Assembly: GCA_039187375.1 (NCBI GenBank)
Contig: JBCCZN010000011.1
Coordinates: forward strand, 1 to 26,351
DNA length: 26,351 nt
Direction of reading: 5' to 3'
Origin: CALBPI01 sp039187375
Lineage (GTDB): Bacteria > Pseudomonadota > Gammaproteobacteria > Steroidobacterales > Woeseiaceae
This document shows positions 14,208 to 23,581 of the stretch, piece after piece. Under the pieces are notes generated by a model. The model was given only the letters and a program-made list of their open reading frames with translations. It was not told the origin of the DNA and made no database searches. Position numbers and translations under genes: made by a program. Position 1 is the stretch's first letter. Each line of letters begins with the position of its first letter.

Positions 14208-16364
14208 ATGGACCCGAGCCTGTTACTCGACAATCTGAACGACGCACAACGCCGCGCCGTCACAGCCGAACACTTACCCCAACTCGTCATTGCCGGCGCT
14301 GGCAGTGGCAAGACCCGGGTGCTGGTGCATAGGGCCGCCTGGCTGATACAGGTAGACGGTATGTCACCGCAAAGCCTGCTCGCAGTGACCTTTACCAACA
14401 AGGCCGCCGCCGAGATGCGTGCCCGGATTGAGTCTTTGTTAGATATGCCGGTGCAGCATCTTTGGATCGGTACATTCCATGGGTTGGCACATCGTTTATT
14501 GCGACGCCACTGGCGCGAGGCCAACCTGGCACAGAATTTTCAGATCATCGATAGCGCTGACCAGGAACGACTGGTCAAGCGCCTGATTAAAGACTCGGCA
14601 AGCGCAGATCCTGAGTGGTCTGCCCGCGAAGTACGTGGCTTCATCAATAGCAACAAGGATGAAGGACTGCGGCCACAACATATCGACCCTGGCGATGACC
14701 CCAATCGTCAGAGACTGGTCGCCTTTTACGCCGAGTATCAAGAAGCCTGCGAGCGCGCCGGATTGGTCGACTTCGCTGAAATTCTGCTTCGCGCCCACGA
14801 GTTATGGCGCGACAATGAGACACTGCTGACGCACTACCAGCGACGCTTCAGACATATCCTCATCGATGAGTTTCAGGATACCAACGCCATACAGTATGCC
14901 TGGCTGAAAATGCTGACCGGTGGCGGCGCTGTACCGTTTGCCGTTGGGGATGACGATCAGTCAATCTACCGTTGGCGTGGCGCCCGCGTTGAGCATATCG
15001 GGCGATTTGCCAAGGACTTCCCGGACACACAGGTCGTCAAGCTGGAGCAGAATTATCGCTCCACCGGCAATATCCTGAACGCAGCCAACGCAATCATCGC
15101 CAACAACGGTGGTCGCATGGGCAAGAATCTGTGGACGGACGGCAGTGATGGGGCGGCAATCAGACTGTATGCTGCGTTCAACGAGCGTGATGAAGCAGAT
15201 TTCATCGTCAATCGTCTGCGCGACTGGATCGCTCAAGGCCATCGGCGTGATGAAGCGGCCGTGCTATATCGCTCCAATGCCCAATCCAGGGTACTTGAGG
15301 AAATGCTGCTGAATGCACGCATTCCCTATCGGGTCTACGGTGGCCTACGCTTTTTCGAGCGCGCTGAGATCAAGGATGTACTGGCCTATTTACGCTTGGT
15401 CAGTCACCGCGATGACGACGCGGCGTTCGAGCGCGTGGTCAACGTGCCAACCCGGGGCATCGGCGCGCGCAGCATCACATTAATTCGTGACTACGCTCGC
15501 CATAACGCCTGTTCTTTGTGGCGTGCCGCCGGTGCTATCGCCAGCGATCCGGATGCAGGGCGGGCATCGGCCCCGGTTAGACGGTTTTTGGAGCTGATTG
15601 AAGCGATGGCGCAGCAGGTCGATGGGCTGGAGCTGCACGAAACGGTCGACCATCTGATCCATACCAGCCAGCTCTCGACCCACTATGACAAAGAAGGTGC
15701 CGACAAGGCCGCCACGCGCGTGGAGAACATGCAGGAACTGGTCAGTGCTGCGCGCGGCTTTTCACCGGACAACAACGACGAAGCGCTGTCGCTGGTCGAT
15801 GCGTTTTTGGCGCATGCAGCGCTGGAGGCTGGAGAAGGACAAGCCGATGCCTGGGAAGATTGCGTCCAGCTGATGACACTACACTCAGCAAAAGGACTGG
15901 AGTTTCCGCTGGTGTTCATCGCTGGTATGGAGGATGGCCTGTTTCCGCATCAACGTTCGATCAATGACCCGGCCGGGCTCGAAGAGGAACGGCGCCTGTG
16001 TTACGTCGGCTGCACGCGGGCAATGGCCGAGCTATATCTCACTTACGCAGAACAGCGACGTTTGCATGGAATGGACAGCTTTGCCGTCAAATCGCGGTTT
16101 ATCAACGAAATTCCAACCGAATTACTCGAGGACATTCGCCCGCGGGCTAATGTCAGCCGGCCGGTCAGTACGCGGCCGGGGCTGCGCGGTGGCGGTGAAG
16201 CACCGGCCGTGCAGCTGGGTCGACCGGTGCGGCACGCCAAATTCGGCGATGGTGTCGTGCTCAATTGTGAGGGACAGGGCGCTCACGCACGTGTGCAGGT
16301 GAACTTTGAGAACGCCGGCACAAAATGGCTTGTGCTCAACTATGCCAACCTTGAGTTGATGTAG
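14208..16364 (+). CDS. uvrD: DNA helicase II UvrD
   Basis: A superfamily 1A 3'-5' helicase used in nucleotide excision and mismatch repair. From ATG 14208 it has 718 residues, the normal UvrD size, and begins MDPSLLLDNLNDAQR, matching the family N-terminus; ATG 14199 would add three residues. Motifs are Walker A GAGSGKTRVL, TFTNKAAAEM, the DEFQDTN box, GDDDQSIYRWRGA, QNYRSTGNIL, YGGLRFFERAEIKD, TLHSAKGLEFPLVF, EEERRLCYVGCTRA and a C-terminal Tudor-like segment (HAKFGDGVVLNCEG). It starts 17 bases after the upstream terminator. No promoter is obvious in that short space, so one may overlap the terminator. trkA follows after 11 bases. Confidence 0.96.
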   Translation: MDPSLLLDNLNDAQRRAVTAEHLPQLVIAGAGSGKTRVLVHRAAWLIQVDGMSPQSLLAVTFTNKAAAEMRARIESLLDMPVQHLWIGTFHGLAHRLLRRHWREANLAQNFQIIDSADQERLVKRLIKDSASADPEWSAREVRGFINSNKDEGLRPQHIDPGDDPNRQRLVAFYAEYQEACERAGLVDFAEILLRAHELWRDNETLLTHYQRRFRHILIDEFQDTNAIQYAWLKMLTGGGAVPFAVGDDDQSIYRWRGARVEHIGRFAKDFPDTQVVKLEQNYRSTGNILNAANAIIANNGGRMGKNLWTDGSDGAAIRLYAAFNERDEADFIVNRLRDWIAQGHRRDEAAVLYRSNAQSRVLEEMLLNARIPYRVYGGLRFFERAEIKDVLAYLRLVSHRDDDAAFERVVNVPTRGIGARSITLIRDYARHNACSLWRAAGAIASDPDAGRASAPVRRFLELIEAMAQQVDGLELHETVDHLIHTSQLSTHYDKEGADKAATRVENMQELVSAARGFSPDNNDEALSLVDAFLAHAALEAGEGQADAWEDCVQLMTLHSAKGLEFPLVFIAGMEDGLFPHQRSINDPAGLEEERRLCYVGCTRAMAELYLTYAEQRRLHGMDSFAVKSRFINEIPTELLEDIRPRANVSRPVSTRPGLRGGGEAPAVQLGRPVRHAKFGDGVVLNCEGQGAHARVQVNFENAGTKWLVLNYANLELM

Positions 16365-16375
16365 AATCCGAGTTA

Positions 16376-17752
16376 ATGAAGATCCTGATTCTCGGTGCCG
16401 GCCAGGTCGGTGCAAGCGCAGCGCAACAGCTGTCGCGTGAAGAGTCCAACGACGTCACCGTCGTTGACGTCAACGCGGAAGTGTTGCGCGAGTTGCAGGA
16501 CAGGTTGGATATTCGCACGGTTGTCGGTCATGCCGGCTATCCCAACGTGCTCGAGCGTGCTGGCGGTCGAGATGCTGACATCATCATCGCGCTGACCGAT
16601 TCTGACGAAACCAATATGGTTGCCTGCCAAGTCGCTTATTCACTGTTCCGCACGCCTACTAAAATCGCACGTATTCGCGCTGCAGAGTACATGACAGCCG
16701 ATAGACTATTTGCTCAGGAATCGATGCCCGTCGACGTTCGTATCAGCCCTGAGCAACTGGTCTGTGACCACATCGAACAACTCATACTGTATCCGGGCGC
16801 ATTACAGGTGCTGGAATTTGCCGATGACCGGGTGCGCCTTGTGGGCACACGAGCCGACCGCGACGGCCTGTTGGTGGGTCAGCAAATCAAAAACATCAAG
16901 GAACATCACCCAAACACTGAAGCGCGTATTGCCGCGATCTATCGCAATGGCCGTTCGATCGAGCCGCATGGCGATACGGTCATCCGCGAGGGTGACGAAG
17001 TGTTCTTTATCGCCGCGCGCGAGAACATCCGTGTATTCATGAGCGAGATGCGCAAGCTCGAAGATCCAGTGCGGCGCGTGGTGATCGCCGGTGGCGGCAA
17101 TATTGGTTTACAACTGGCACGAACGTTGGAGAAAACCAATCAGGTCAAGATCATTGAACGCAATCCGGCACGCGCGCAATACATCTCGGAGCAACTCTCG
17201 AAAGCAATCGTACTCAATGGCGATGCGGCCAACGAGGATCTATTGCTCGAAGAGAACATTGATAGCGCCGACGTGTTTTGTGCACTCACCAACGCCGACG
17301 AGGCCAACATCCTCTCCGCGATGCTCGCACGACGCCTCGGTGCCCATAAGGTGATGGCACTCATCAACAGACCTTCGTATGCCGAACTGATGGAGTCCGG
17401 CAGCATCGATATCGCGATTTCGCCGCAACAGATCACGATCGGCTCTTTGCTGGCACATGTACGCCGTGGTGACGTGGTCAAGGTCCACTCGTTACGTCGC
17501 GGTGCGGCCGAGGCTATCGAGGCCATCGCGCATGGTGCCAGCGGCACTAGCAAGGTGGTAGGTAAGAGCATCGAAAGTCTGGCACTCCCCAAAGGAGCCT
17601 CGATTGCGGCACTCGTGCGTAATGAACAGGTGATCATCGCCCACCATGACACCGAAATTCAGGCGGATGACCACGTCATCATTTTCCTGACTGACCGACG
17701 CCGCATCGACGATGTTGAAGCGTTATTCCAGGTCGGGGTGTCGTTCCTCTAG
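16376..17752 (+). CDS. trkA: Trk potassium uptake system NAD(H)-binding subunit TrkA
   Basis: TrkA is the peripheral regulatory ring of the Trk K+ transporter. The 458 residues form two repeats, each with a Rossmann RCK-N domain and a TrkA-C domain. The first nucleotide loop is ILGAGQVGASA (residues 5-15) with acidic VVDVN after it; the second is IAGGGNIGLQLA with IIERN. ALTDSDETNMVACQVA and ALTNADEANILSAMLA are the matching repeat segments. It lies 11 bases after uvrD and 7 bases before trkH, a clear operon with its membrane partner. No strong Shine-Dalgarno is visible, so translation may depend on coupling to uvrD. Confidence 0.97.
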   Translation: MKILILGAGQVGASAAQQLSREESNDVTVVDVNAEVLRELQDRLDIRTVVGHAGYPNVLERAGGRDADIIIALTDSDETNMVACQVAYSLFRTPTKIARIRAAEYMTADRLFAQESMPVDVRISPEQLVCDHIEQLILYPGALQVLEFADDRVRLVGTRADRDGLLVGQQIKNIKEHHPNTEARIAAIYRNGRSIEPHGDTVIREGDEVFFIAARENIRVFMSEMRKLEDPVRRVVIAGGGNIGLQLARTLEKTNQVKIIERNPARAQYISEQLSKAIVLNGDAANEDLLLEENIDSADVFCALTNADEANILSAMLARRLGAHKVMALINRPSYAELMESGSIDIAISPQQITIGSLLAHVRRGDVVKVHSLRRGAAEAIEAIAHGASGTSKVVGKSIESLALPKGASIAALVRNEQVIIAHHDTEIQADDHVIIFLTDRRRIDDVEALFQVGVSFL

Positions 17753-17759
17753 CGTCACG

Positions 17760-19211
17760 ATGAACTGGCTCGTTGTTCAACGCATCCTCGGATTGCTGCT
17801 GATGATGTTCAGCATCACGATGTTGCCACCGATTATCGTCTCGTTTATTTATGCCGATGCGAGCTGGTCCGTATTCGCAAGCTCATTTGGATTTATTCTG
17901 GCGCTGGGATTTTTGTTGTTCTGGCCAGCGCGACGAGCGCGCAAGGATTTGCGGCTGCGTGACGGGTTTCTGGTGGTAGCCTCTTTCTGGCTGGTGCTGG
18001 GCAGCATTGGCGCCACACCACTGTATCTCGCACCCAACCCCTCTCTCACTATTACCGAGGCGGTATTCGAGTCCATCTCCGGTCTGACGACGACGGGTGC
18101 CACTGTGATCATCGGTCTGGATTCGTTGCCACAGTCGATCCTGTTCTACCGCCAGCAACTACAGTGGCTCGGCGGCATGGGAATTATCGTGCTGGCGGTG
18201 GCCATTCTGCCGATGCTCGGCGTCGGCGGCATGCAGCTGTATCGCGCGGAAACGCCCGGCCCGGTCAAGGACAACAAATTGACGCCGCGCATCACTGAGA
18301 CTGCCAAAGCACTGTGGTATGTCTATCTCGGTTTCACGATCTGTTGCGCAATCGGTTATTGGGCTGCGGGCATGAATCTGTTCGATGCAATCTGCCATGC
18401 TTTTTCGACGGTTGCGATCGGCGGCTTCTCGACCCACGATGCCAGCATCGGCTATTTCGACAACACGCTGATTGACTCGGTGTCGGTGATGTTCATGTTT
18501 TTCGCCGGCATCAATTTTTCGCTGCACTTTTACGCTTGGCGCAATACGGCCGTTAGACACTATGCAGAGGATCCCGAATTTCGTGCCTATGTTGTGATTC
18601 TCTGTTCCGTCGCCTTGATCATGATGCTCGGTTTGTTATTCACACAGACCTACACCTCGTTGTCGGAGGCGATCATCGACAGTTTGTTCCAGGCCGTGTC
18701 AATCGCAACAACAACCGGATTCACAACAGCTGATTACTCGATCTGGCCAGGCGCACTGCCCGTGTTGTTGCTGCTGGCAAGTTTTATCGGCGGTTGCGCC
18801 GGTTCAACAGCCGGGGGCATCAAGGTCATGCGCGCCTTGCTGCTGTACCGACAGGGTGCGCGAGAGATCGCGCGACTGGTGCACCCGAGTGCCGAAATTC
18901 CTGTGCGGATGGGCCGCAAAGCGGTTTCCAAAAGGGTGGTTGAAGCGGTCTGGGGCTTTTTCTCGATTTACGTCGTCGTTTTCATACTGCTTTTACTAGG
19001 GATGCTGTCTACCGGGCTGGATCAGGTGACCGCGTTCGCTGCCGTCGCCGCCACACTCAATAACCTTGGACCCGGCCTCGGCGAGGTCACTGCCGGATTT
19101 ATGAATGTGCCACCGGCTGCGCAGTGGATCAGCATTTTGGCAATGGTGCTGGGACGTCTGGAAATCTTCACATTGCTGGTGCTGATCACACCCACATTCT
19201 GGCGCCGATGA
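17760..19211 (+). CDS. trkH: Trk potassium uptake channel subunit TrkH
   Basis: TrkH is the K+-translocating membrane subunit. From ATG 17760 the protein has 483 residues, the same size as typical TrkH. Four pore-loop repeats carry the filter glycines: SISGLTTTGATV, STVAIGGFSTHDASIG, SIATTTGFTTADYS and LNNLGPGLGEVTAGF. The motif GGCAGSTAGGIKVMR is typical of the third repeat region. An in-frame ATG at 17712 lies inside trkA and is rejected. The stop overlaps the ATG of the TRAP small subunit (ATGA), an unusual coupling to an unrelated transporter. Confidence 0.96.
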   Translation: MNWLVVQRILGLLLMMFSITMLPPIIVSFIYADASWSVFASSFGFILALGFLLFWPARRARKDLRLRDGFLVVASFWLVLGSIGATPLYLAPNPSLTITEAVFESISGLTTTGATVIIGLDSLPQSILFYRQQLQWLGGMGIIVLAVAILPMLGVGGMQLYRAETPGPVKDNKLTPRITETAKALWYVYLGFTICCAIGYWAAGMNLFDAICHAFSTVAIGGFSTHDASIGYFDNTLIDSVSVMFMFFAGINFSLHFYAWRNTAVRHYAEDPEFRAYVVILCSVALIMMLGLLFTQTYTSLSEAIIDSLFQAVSIATTTGFTTADYSIWPGALPVLLLLASFIGGCAGSTAGGIKVMRALLLYRQGAREIARLVHPSAEIPVRMGRKAVSKRVVEAVWGFFSIYVVVFILLLLGMLSTGLDQVTAFAAVAATLNNLGPGLGEVTAGFMNVPPAAQWISILAMVLGRLEIFTLLVLITPTFWRR

Positions 19212-19756
19212 CCTCGACACGAAGGCGCTCTTCGCTACAGCGTATCAACGCCGGCCTTGGCCGCGCGGTCGCTTGGTTGACGTTGCTGATGGTGATCAAT
19301 GTCGTCGCCGTCATCGTGGCACGAGATCTGTTTGGATTTGGCCGTATCTGGATGCAGGAGCTCACAACCTGGCTGCATGCCTGCATATTTTTGCTGGGTA
19401 TCGGCTATACGTTGCAACACAACGAACACGTTCGTGTCGATATTTTCTATCAACGTATGCGTGCACGTACTCGCGCCTGGATTGATCTGGTTGGCGTATT
19501 GGTGCTGTTGCTACCCGTTGCCGGCATCGTCCTCTGGATGTCATGGGACTATGTGTTCGGTACGCGTGGCAGTTGGGCCGGGTTTGAAACCTCATCGCAA
19601 GCAGGCGGCTTGCCCTATCCATTTCCCAGCATCGCCAAGACACTGATGTTGGTCATGCCGGCGCTGCTGGGACTACAAGGGTTGTTGATGGCGGCCGACG
19701 CCGTGACGACGTTGCGCCAGGACCGGCAAGACAGCAATACGGAGCATAGCGAGTGA
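19208..19756 (+). CDS. dctQ: TRAP transporter small permease subunit (DctQ type)
   Basis: The four-helix small membrane subunit of a tripartite ATP-independent periplasmic transporter. From ATG 19208, overlapping the trkH stop, it has 182 residues. Hydrophobic segments lie at about 19-40, 55-75, 93-115 and 140-162. Family cues are VIVARDLFGFGRIWMQELT (the usual NVxxRY...ExxR region), GYTLQHNEHVRVDIFY and the C-terminal SxxxAG-like segment. It pairs with the large permease, whose GTG start overlaps its stop by 4 bases. In-frame ATG 19124 lies inside trkH and is rejected. Confidence 0.9.
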   Translation: MTSTRRRSSLQRINAGLGRAVAWLTLLMVINVVAVIVARDLFGFGRIWMQELTTWLHACIFLLGIGYTLQHNEHVRVDIFYQRMRARTRAWIDLVGVLVLLLPVAGIVLWMSWDYVFGTRGSWAGFETSSQAGGLPYPFPSIAKTLMLVMPALLGLQGLLMAADAVTTLRQDRQDSNTEHSE

Positions 19757-21123
19757 GCCTGATGGCACTGGCGTTGTTTGTCTGCGTCGTCATCGTATTG
19801 ATGGCTGGCTTCCCCGTTGCTCTGACGCTTGCTGGCACCTCACTGGTATTCGCCGCAATCGGTCTCATAACGGGCCAATTCGACGCAGCATTTCTGGGCA
19901 GCATTCCGAATCGACTCTACGGCATCATGACCAACGACACGCTGGTGGCCGTACCGTTATTTATCTTCATGGGCATTACGCTTGAGCGCGCGAAGATTGC
20001 CGAGGCGCTGCTCGACGCCTTGTCGCGTGCATTCTCGCGTGGCAGTGGCGGCCTGGGTATCGCGGTCGTGCTGGTCGGCATGTTGCTGGCAGCCAGTACC
20101 GGCATCGTCGGTGCGACCGTGGTCACGATGGGTTTGTTGTCATTACCCACTATGCTCAAACGCGGTTATGCGCCAAGCGTTGCCACCGGCACGATATGCG
20201 CGGCTGGCACCCTCGGCCAGATTATTCCGCCTTCAATCGTCTTGGTATTGCTCGGCGACGTGTTGTCGGCAGCCAATCAGCAGGCACAAATCGCCAGCGG
20301 CAATTATTCCGGTAAGACGATCTCGGTTGGCGACCTGTTTGCCGGCGCATTGTTACCCGGTTTGATGTTGGTCGGGCTGTATCTGGCCTGGCTGATCTGG
20401 CTGGCGTGGCGACAACCGACGCTAATGCCCGCGCCGACCGAAGCACAGCGTGCGCCACTTGGCGCCGGTCAGTTTATCCGCGCGCTCCTGGCACCACTGG
20501 TGTTGATCATCATGGTGCTGGGGTCAATTCTGACCGGTAAGGCAACGCCAACCGAAGCCGCCGGTGTCGGTGCAGCGGGCGCGCTGGGCCTGGCGGCACT
20601 GCGTGGTTCGCTGAATATCGCGGCGCTTGAAGACATCATGCAACGCACCGTTCGGGTCACCAGCATGGTGTTTCTGATCCTGATCGGTGCCTCTATTTTC
20701 GCGCTGGTGTTTCGCGGCTATGACGGCGATGTTGCCGTGCATGCGCTATTGGCAGATTTGCCCGGCGGCATGTGGTCTGCCTTTGTGGTTGTCATGCTGG
20801 TGATGTTTTTGCTCGGCTTTGTGCTCGACTTTATCGAAATCACCTTTGTGGTGGTGCCGATTGTCGGACCGGTACTGCTCGGGCTCGGTATCGATCCAAT
20901 CTGGTTGGGTGTCATGATCGCAATCAACCTGCAGACCTCATTCTTGACGCCGCCGTTTGGATTTGCGCTGTTCTATCTGCGCGGCGTGGCACCCGCATCG
21001 GTGACAACGGGCGACCTGTATCGGGGCGTCATACCGTTTATCATCATTCAATTGCTGGCCATGCTGGTACTGGCTTTGGTGCCGCAAATAGCCACCTGGC
21101 TACCCAGTGTCATTTACGGTTAA
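19753..21123 (+). CDS. dctM: TRAP transporter large permease subunit (DctM type)
   Basis: The large membrane subunit, which drives sodium-coupled uptake of organic acids delivered by the binding protein. It has 456 residues from a GTG start overlapping the dctQ stop. DctM signatures include GFPVALTLAGTSLVFA near the N-terminus, VAVPLFIFMGITLERAKIAE, ASTGIVGATVVTMGLLSLP, GTICAAGTLGQIIPPSIVLV, TPTEAAGVGAAGALGLA and LQTSFLTPPFGFALFYLRG. It is somewhat longer than basic DctM (about 425), as in the family that handles 2-oxo acids and related substrates, with an extra polar stretch around SAANQQAQIASGNYSGKT. The matching binding protein is not next to it but about 1.1 kb further on, inverted. Confidence 0.94.
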   Translation: MSLMALALFVCVVIVLMAGFPVALTLAGTSLVFAAIGLITGQFDAAFLGSIPNRLYGIMTNDTLVAVPLFIFMGITLERAKIAEALLDALSRAFSRGSGGLGIAVVLVGMLLAASTGIVGATVVTMGLLSLPTMLKRGYAPSVATGTICAAGTLGQIIPPSIVLVLLGDVLSAANQQAQIASGNYSGKTISVGDLFAGALLPGLMLVGLYLAWLIWLAWRQPTLMPAPTEAQRAPLGAGQFIRALLAPLVLIIMVLGSILTGKATPTEAAGVGAAGALGLAALRGSLNIAALEDIMQRTVRVTSMVFLILIGASIFALVFRGYDGDVAVHALLADLPGGMWSAFVVVMLVMFLLGFVLDFIEITFVVVPIVGPVLLGLGIDPIWLGVMIAINLQTSFLTPPFGFALFYLRGVAPASVTTGDLYRGVIPFIIIQLLAMLVLALVPQIATWLPSVIYG

Positions 21124-21136
21124 GGCCGCGACCTGA

Positions 21137-21637
21137 TCAACTGGAGACAATCTCGATGAAGCGGCGGAAACGCGGCCGCCAAACAGCCAGCGCAATATTG
21201 GCCAATGCCAGCAGCAGCAATACCGTTAAGGCCATCCATTCATCGTGTACCAGGCTCTGCAGTGTGGCCGGATCGATCTCACCGTCCGCTGCCTTGTCAT
21301 AGGCTCGCTTGGCGGCTTGCGCAGGGCCATCGATCGCAGCCAATGAGGCTTCAAACACCAGCACACCACTCAATGCTTTGATCCATACCCAAGGCATTTC
21401 CATGAATGGGTAATGCAGGATCATCGCTAACAAACCACTGATCAAACAAATCAGCATGGACGGAATGATGATCCACTTGGACAAACCGGCGATGCCATAG
21501 CGTAGCGCCATGTGATCCGCGCCCGTGCTGATTTCCGGCGCGAATGTCATCAGCGCCAGATACGCGGCGATGCCACCGGCATAACCGGCGCCGGCTACGG
21601 AGTGCAGAAACTTGGTCAGCTTGCGCGCGAACATCAC
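21137..21637 (-). CDS. Four-helix membrane protein, DUF2269-like
   Basis: A 166-residue protein with about four hydrophobic helices (residues 8-32, 47-72, 80-99 and 133-153) and a charged loop (AKRAYDKAADGEIDPATLQS). The start KFLHSVAGAGYAGGIAAYL and the general layout resemble DUF2269-type integral membrane proteins, but the match is weak and no function is known. It converges on dctM (13-base gap) and diverges from alkB with only 20 bases between the two starts, so promoters must overlap the coding regions. Confidence 0.6.
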   Translation of the reverse strand: MMFARKLTKFLHSVAGAGYAGGIAAYLALMTFAPEISTGADHMALRYGIAGLSKWIIIPSMLICLISGLLAMILHYPFMEMPWVWIKALSGVLVFEASLAAIDGPAQAAKRAYDKAADGEIDPATLQSLVHDEWMALTVLLLLALANIALAVWRPRFRRFIEIVSS

Positions 21638-21657
21638 CTGATTCTAGCATCGTCGGC

Positions 21658-22281
21658 ATGGATGACCTGTTTCGTGACTCAAGACCGTCCATCGTCGAAT
21701 TATTGCCGGGCACATTCCAGCTTGCCGCGTTCGCCGATACCCGATTACTGCGGGCCGACTTGCGCACGATCATTGCCGCCTCACCATGGCGTCACCAAAA
21801 CACGCCCGGCGGCAAACGCATTCAGGTCGCAATCACCAATTGCGGCGAGCTGGGCTGGGTCTCCGATGCAACCGGTTACCGCTATCAGGCAACGGATCCA
21901 CTGAATGGCAGTGCGTGGCCTGCCATGCCAGATACATGGGCAACGCTGGCCAAGCGTGCCGCTGGTGCCGTGGGTTACGCGGATTTCAATGCTAACGCCT
22001 GTCTGATTAACCGCTATCTGCCGGGAGACCGGATGAGCTCACATCAGGATCGTAACGAAGGTGACTTCAGCCAACCGGTGGTCACGCTGTCGATGGGTCT
22101 GGCCGCGGAGTTCTTGCTCTACGGCAGGAGCCGAGGCGGCAAGCCATTATCGACTCGGGTATTTGATGGCGATGTTATCGTCATGGGCGGCACATCACGC
22201 ATGGCCTTTCATGGCGTACGCGGTGTCGAGCCGGGCGCGGACCGCGCCCGCGTTAGCTTGACGTTTCGTTACGCGCGTTGA
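21658..22281 (+). CDS. alkB: AlkB, Fe(II)/2-oxoglutarate DNA-repair dioxygenase
   Basis: AlkB removes methyl groups such as 1-methyladenine and 3-methylcytosine from DNA and RNA by oxidation. The 207-residue product is close to E. coli AlkB (216). It has the signature NRYLPGDRMSSHQDRNE, with iron ligands His129 and Asp131, the third ligand His185 in MAFHGVRGV, and the 2-oxoglutarate-binding arginines Arg198 and Arg204 in RARVSLTFR. GRSRGGKP and DGDVIVMGG are also typical. ATG 21658 fits the alignment; the in-frame ATG 21544 lies within the opposite-strand gene. The 3' end overlaps the TRAP binding-protein gene by 29 bases tail to tail. No ada gene is nearby. Confidence 0.95.
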   Translation: MDDLFRDSRPSIVELLPGTFQLAAFADTRLLRADLRTIIAASPWRHQNTPGGKRIQVAITNCGELGWVSDATGYRYQATDPLNGSAWPAMPDTWATLAKRAAGAVGYADFNANACLINRYLPGDRMSSHQDRNEGDFSQPVVTLSMGLAAEFLLYGRSRGGKPLSTRVFDGDVIVMGGTSRMAFHGVRGVEPGADRARVSLTFRYAR

Positions 22282-23359
22282 GCACCGCAACCTCGGTGGC
22301 GAGCTGGAACGGTGTCGACAATCGACGGTACGCATCCAAGGACGCATACACCCGTTTTGCATCGGCATTGCGTGCCGTGATCTCAGCAACCACCGCATCG
22401 GTATGTTCGCGCATCACCTGCAGTACCTCTGTCGGGAATGCCCGTACATCGACCTCCGGGTTCTTGACCAGATCATTGAAAATTTGCGCGTTGCGGAAGC
22501 TGTACTCGGCCAACATGTCGCAGTTGATGGCCTGACAACAGTCTCTGACAATCGCCTGCAAATCGTCGGGTAGCTCCGCCCAGCGGTCGCCGTTGATGAT
22601 CGCTTCCAGCATCGGACCGGGCTCATGCCAACCCGGGTAGTAGTAATACTTGGCCACCCGCGGAAAACCAAACGTGACATCGTTGTACGGGCCAACCCAT
22701 TCGGTCGCATCGATATTGCCAAGCTGCAGCGCCGTAAAAATTTCACCCCCCGGTAAGGTGACCGGAATGCCGCCGGCGCGCTTTAGCACCTCGCCACCCA
22801 GTCCAGGGATGCGCATCTTGAGATCCTTCAGATCTTCGGCGCTATTGATCTCGCGGTTATACCAACCACCCATCTGTGCACCGGTATTGCCTGCGGGAAA
22901 AGGCACCACCCCAAAGGGCTCGTATAGCGCTTGCCACAGTGACAAGCCATCACCGTAGTACATCCAGCCGTTCATTTCGGCGGCATTCAGGCCGAACGGG
23001 ATGGTGGCCACAAACTGCGCCGCTTCAATTTTCGCTTTCCAGTAATACGCACCCGAGTGACCGATGTCCGCTGTACCGCGGGAGACCGCATCAAATGTCT
23101 CGAACGCAGGCACCAACTCACCAGCGGCATAGACGCGAATACGGATACGACCGCCCGATGCGGCTTCGATACGTTTAGCAAGATTCGTCGCGGCCGCACC
23201 CAAACCGGGAAAATTTGGTGGCCAGGTCGTGACCATCTTCCAATTGAATGTGCGAGCGTCTGCACGGGTGGTTGTCGTCTCGCAGTCACTGCTGCACGCG
23301 GACAAACCCGCAGCCAAGCCGCCCGCTGCGAGCCCTTTTACAAACCGACGTCGTTGCAT
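22253..23359 (-). CDS. dctP: TRAP solute-binding protein (DctP/TakP type), Tat lipoprotein signal
   Basis: This periplasmic receptor of the TRAP transporter has 368 residues. The N-terminus reads MQRRRFVKGL, a twin-arginine motif (Arg3, Arg4, Phe6, Lys8), then a short hydrophobic stretch and the lipobox LSAC with Cys22. It therefore appears to be a Tat-exported lipoprotein. Mature-part cues of the TakP/lactate subfamily are KMVTTWPPNFPG, RIRVYAAGELVPAFETFDAV, GAYYWKAK, MGGWYNREI, LKMRIPGLGGEVLKRAGG (the Arg expected to bind substrate carboxylate) and YYYYPGWHEPGPMLE. Likely substrates are 2-oxo acids or other monocarboxylates, by family only. Shine-Dalgarno AAGGGGAG precedes the ATG. It overlaps alkB tail to tail and is inverted relative to dctQM. 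Confidence 0.92.
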   Translation of the reverse strand: MQRRRFVKGLAAGGLAAGLSACSSDCETTTTRADARTFNWKMVTTWPPNFPGLGAAATNLAKRIEAASGGRIRIRVYAAGELVPAFETFDAVSRGTADIGHSGAYYWKAKIEAAQFVATIPFGLNAAEMNGWMYYGDGLSLWQALYEPFGVVPFPAGNTGAQMGGWYNREINSAEDLKDLKMRIPGLGGEVLKRAGGIPVTLPGGEIFTALQLGNIDATEWVGPYNDVTFGFPRVAKYYYYPGWHEPGPMLEAIINGDRWAELPDDLQAIVRDCCQAINCDMLAEYSFRNAQIFNDLVKNPEVDVRAFPTEVLQVMREHTDAVVAEITARNADAKRVYASLDAYRRLSTPFQLATEVAVLNARNETSS

Positions 23360-23581
23360 ACGCGTCTCCCCTTAGCAGCGTTATCCGACAACGAATATGC
23401 CACAGTGAGGCGAAGTTGACAGCGCTACCAGCCGGCGCTGGCCAGGCAGTCGGGGTACCTTCCATGGCGTCGAACGACATTGGCTGGCAGCACCGTCATG
23501 CACTACATTACGCAGGCAGGTTTAGCGCTGGCAGCGGAGTTGCTCGATGATCCTCACAGTTACGTATGGATGCGCAGCGCG
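23360..23581. other. Gene-free divergent region between dctP and dtd
   Basis: A 222-base gap between two divergent genes, expected to hold a promoter for each. A TTGACA hexamer on the plus strand (23416-23421) has no fitting -10. Next to it lies a small GC-rich hairpin CCAGC/GCTGG (23428-23432 and 23437-23441, loop CGGC). The second half is open in frame with dtd back to ATG 23480, but this extension lacks similarity to Dtd. No RNA gene or further CDS was recognised. Confidence 0.5.

Noticed and set aside
23480..23581. Longer Dtd starting at 23480
   Set aside because: Dtd proteins start directly with MIALLQRV-type sequence; the 34 extra residues have no family counterpart.
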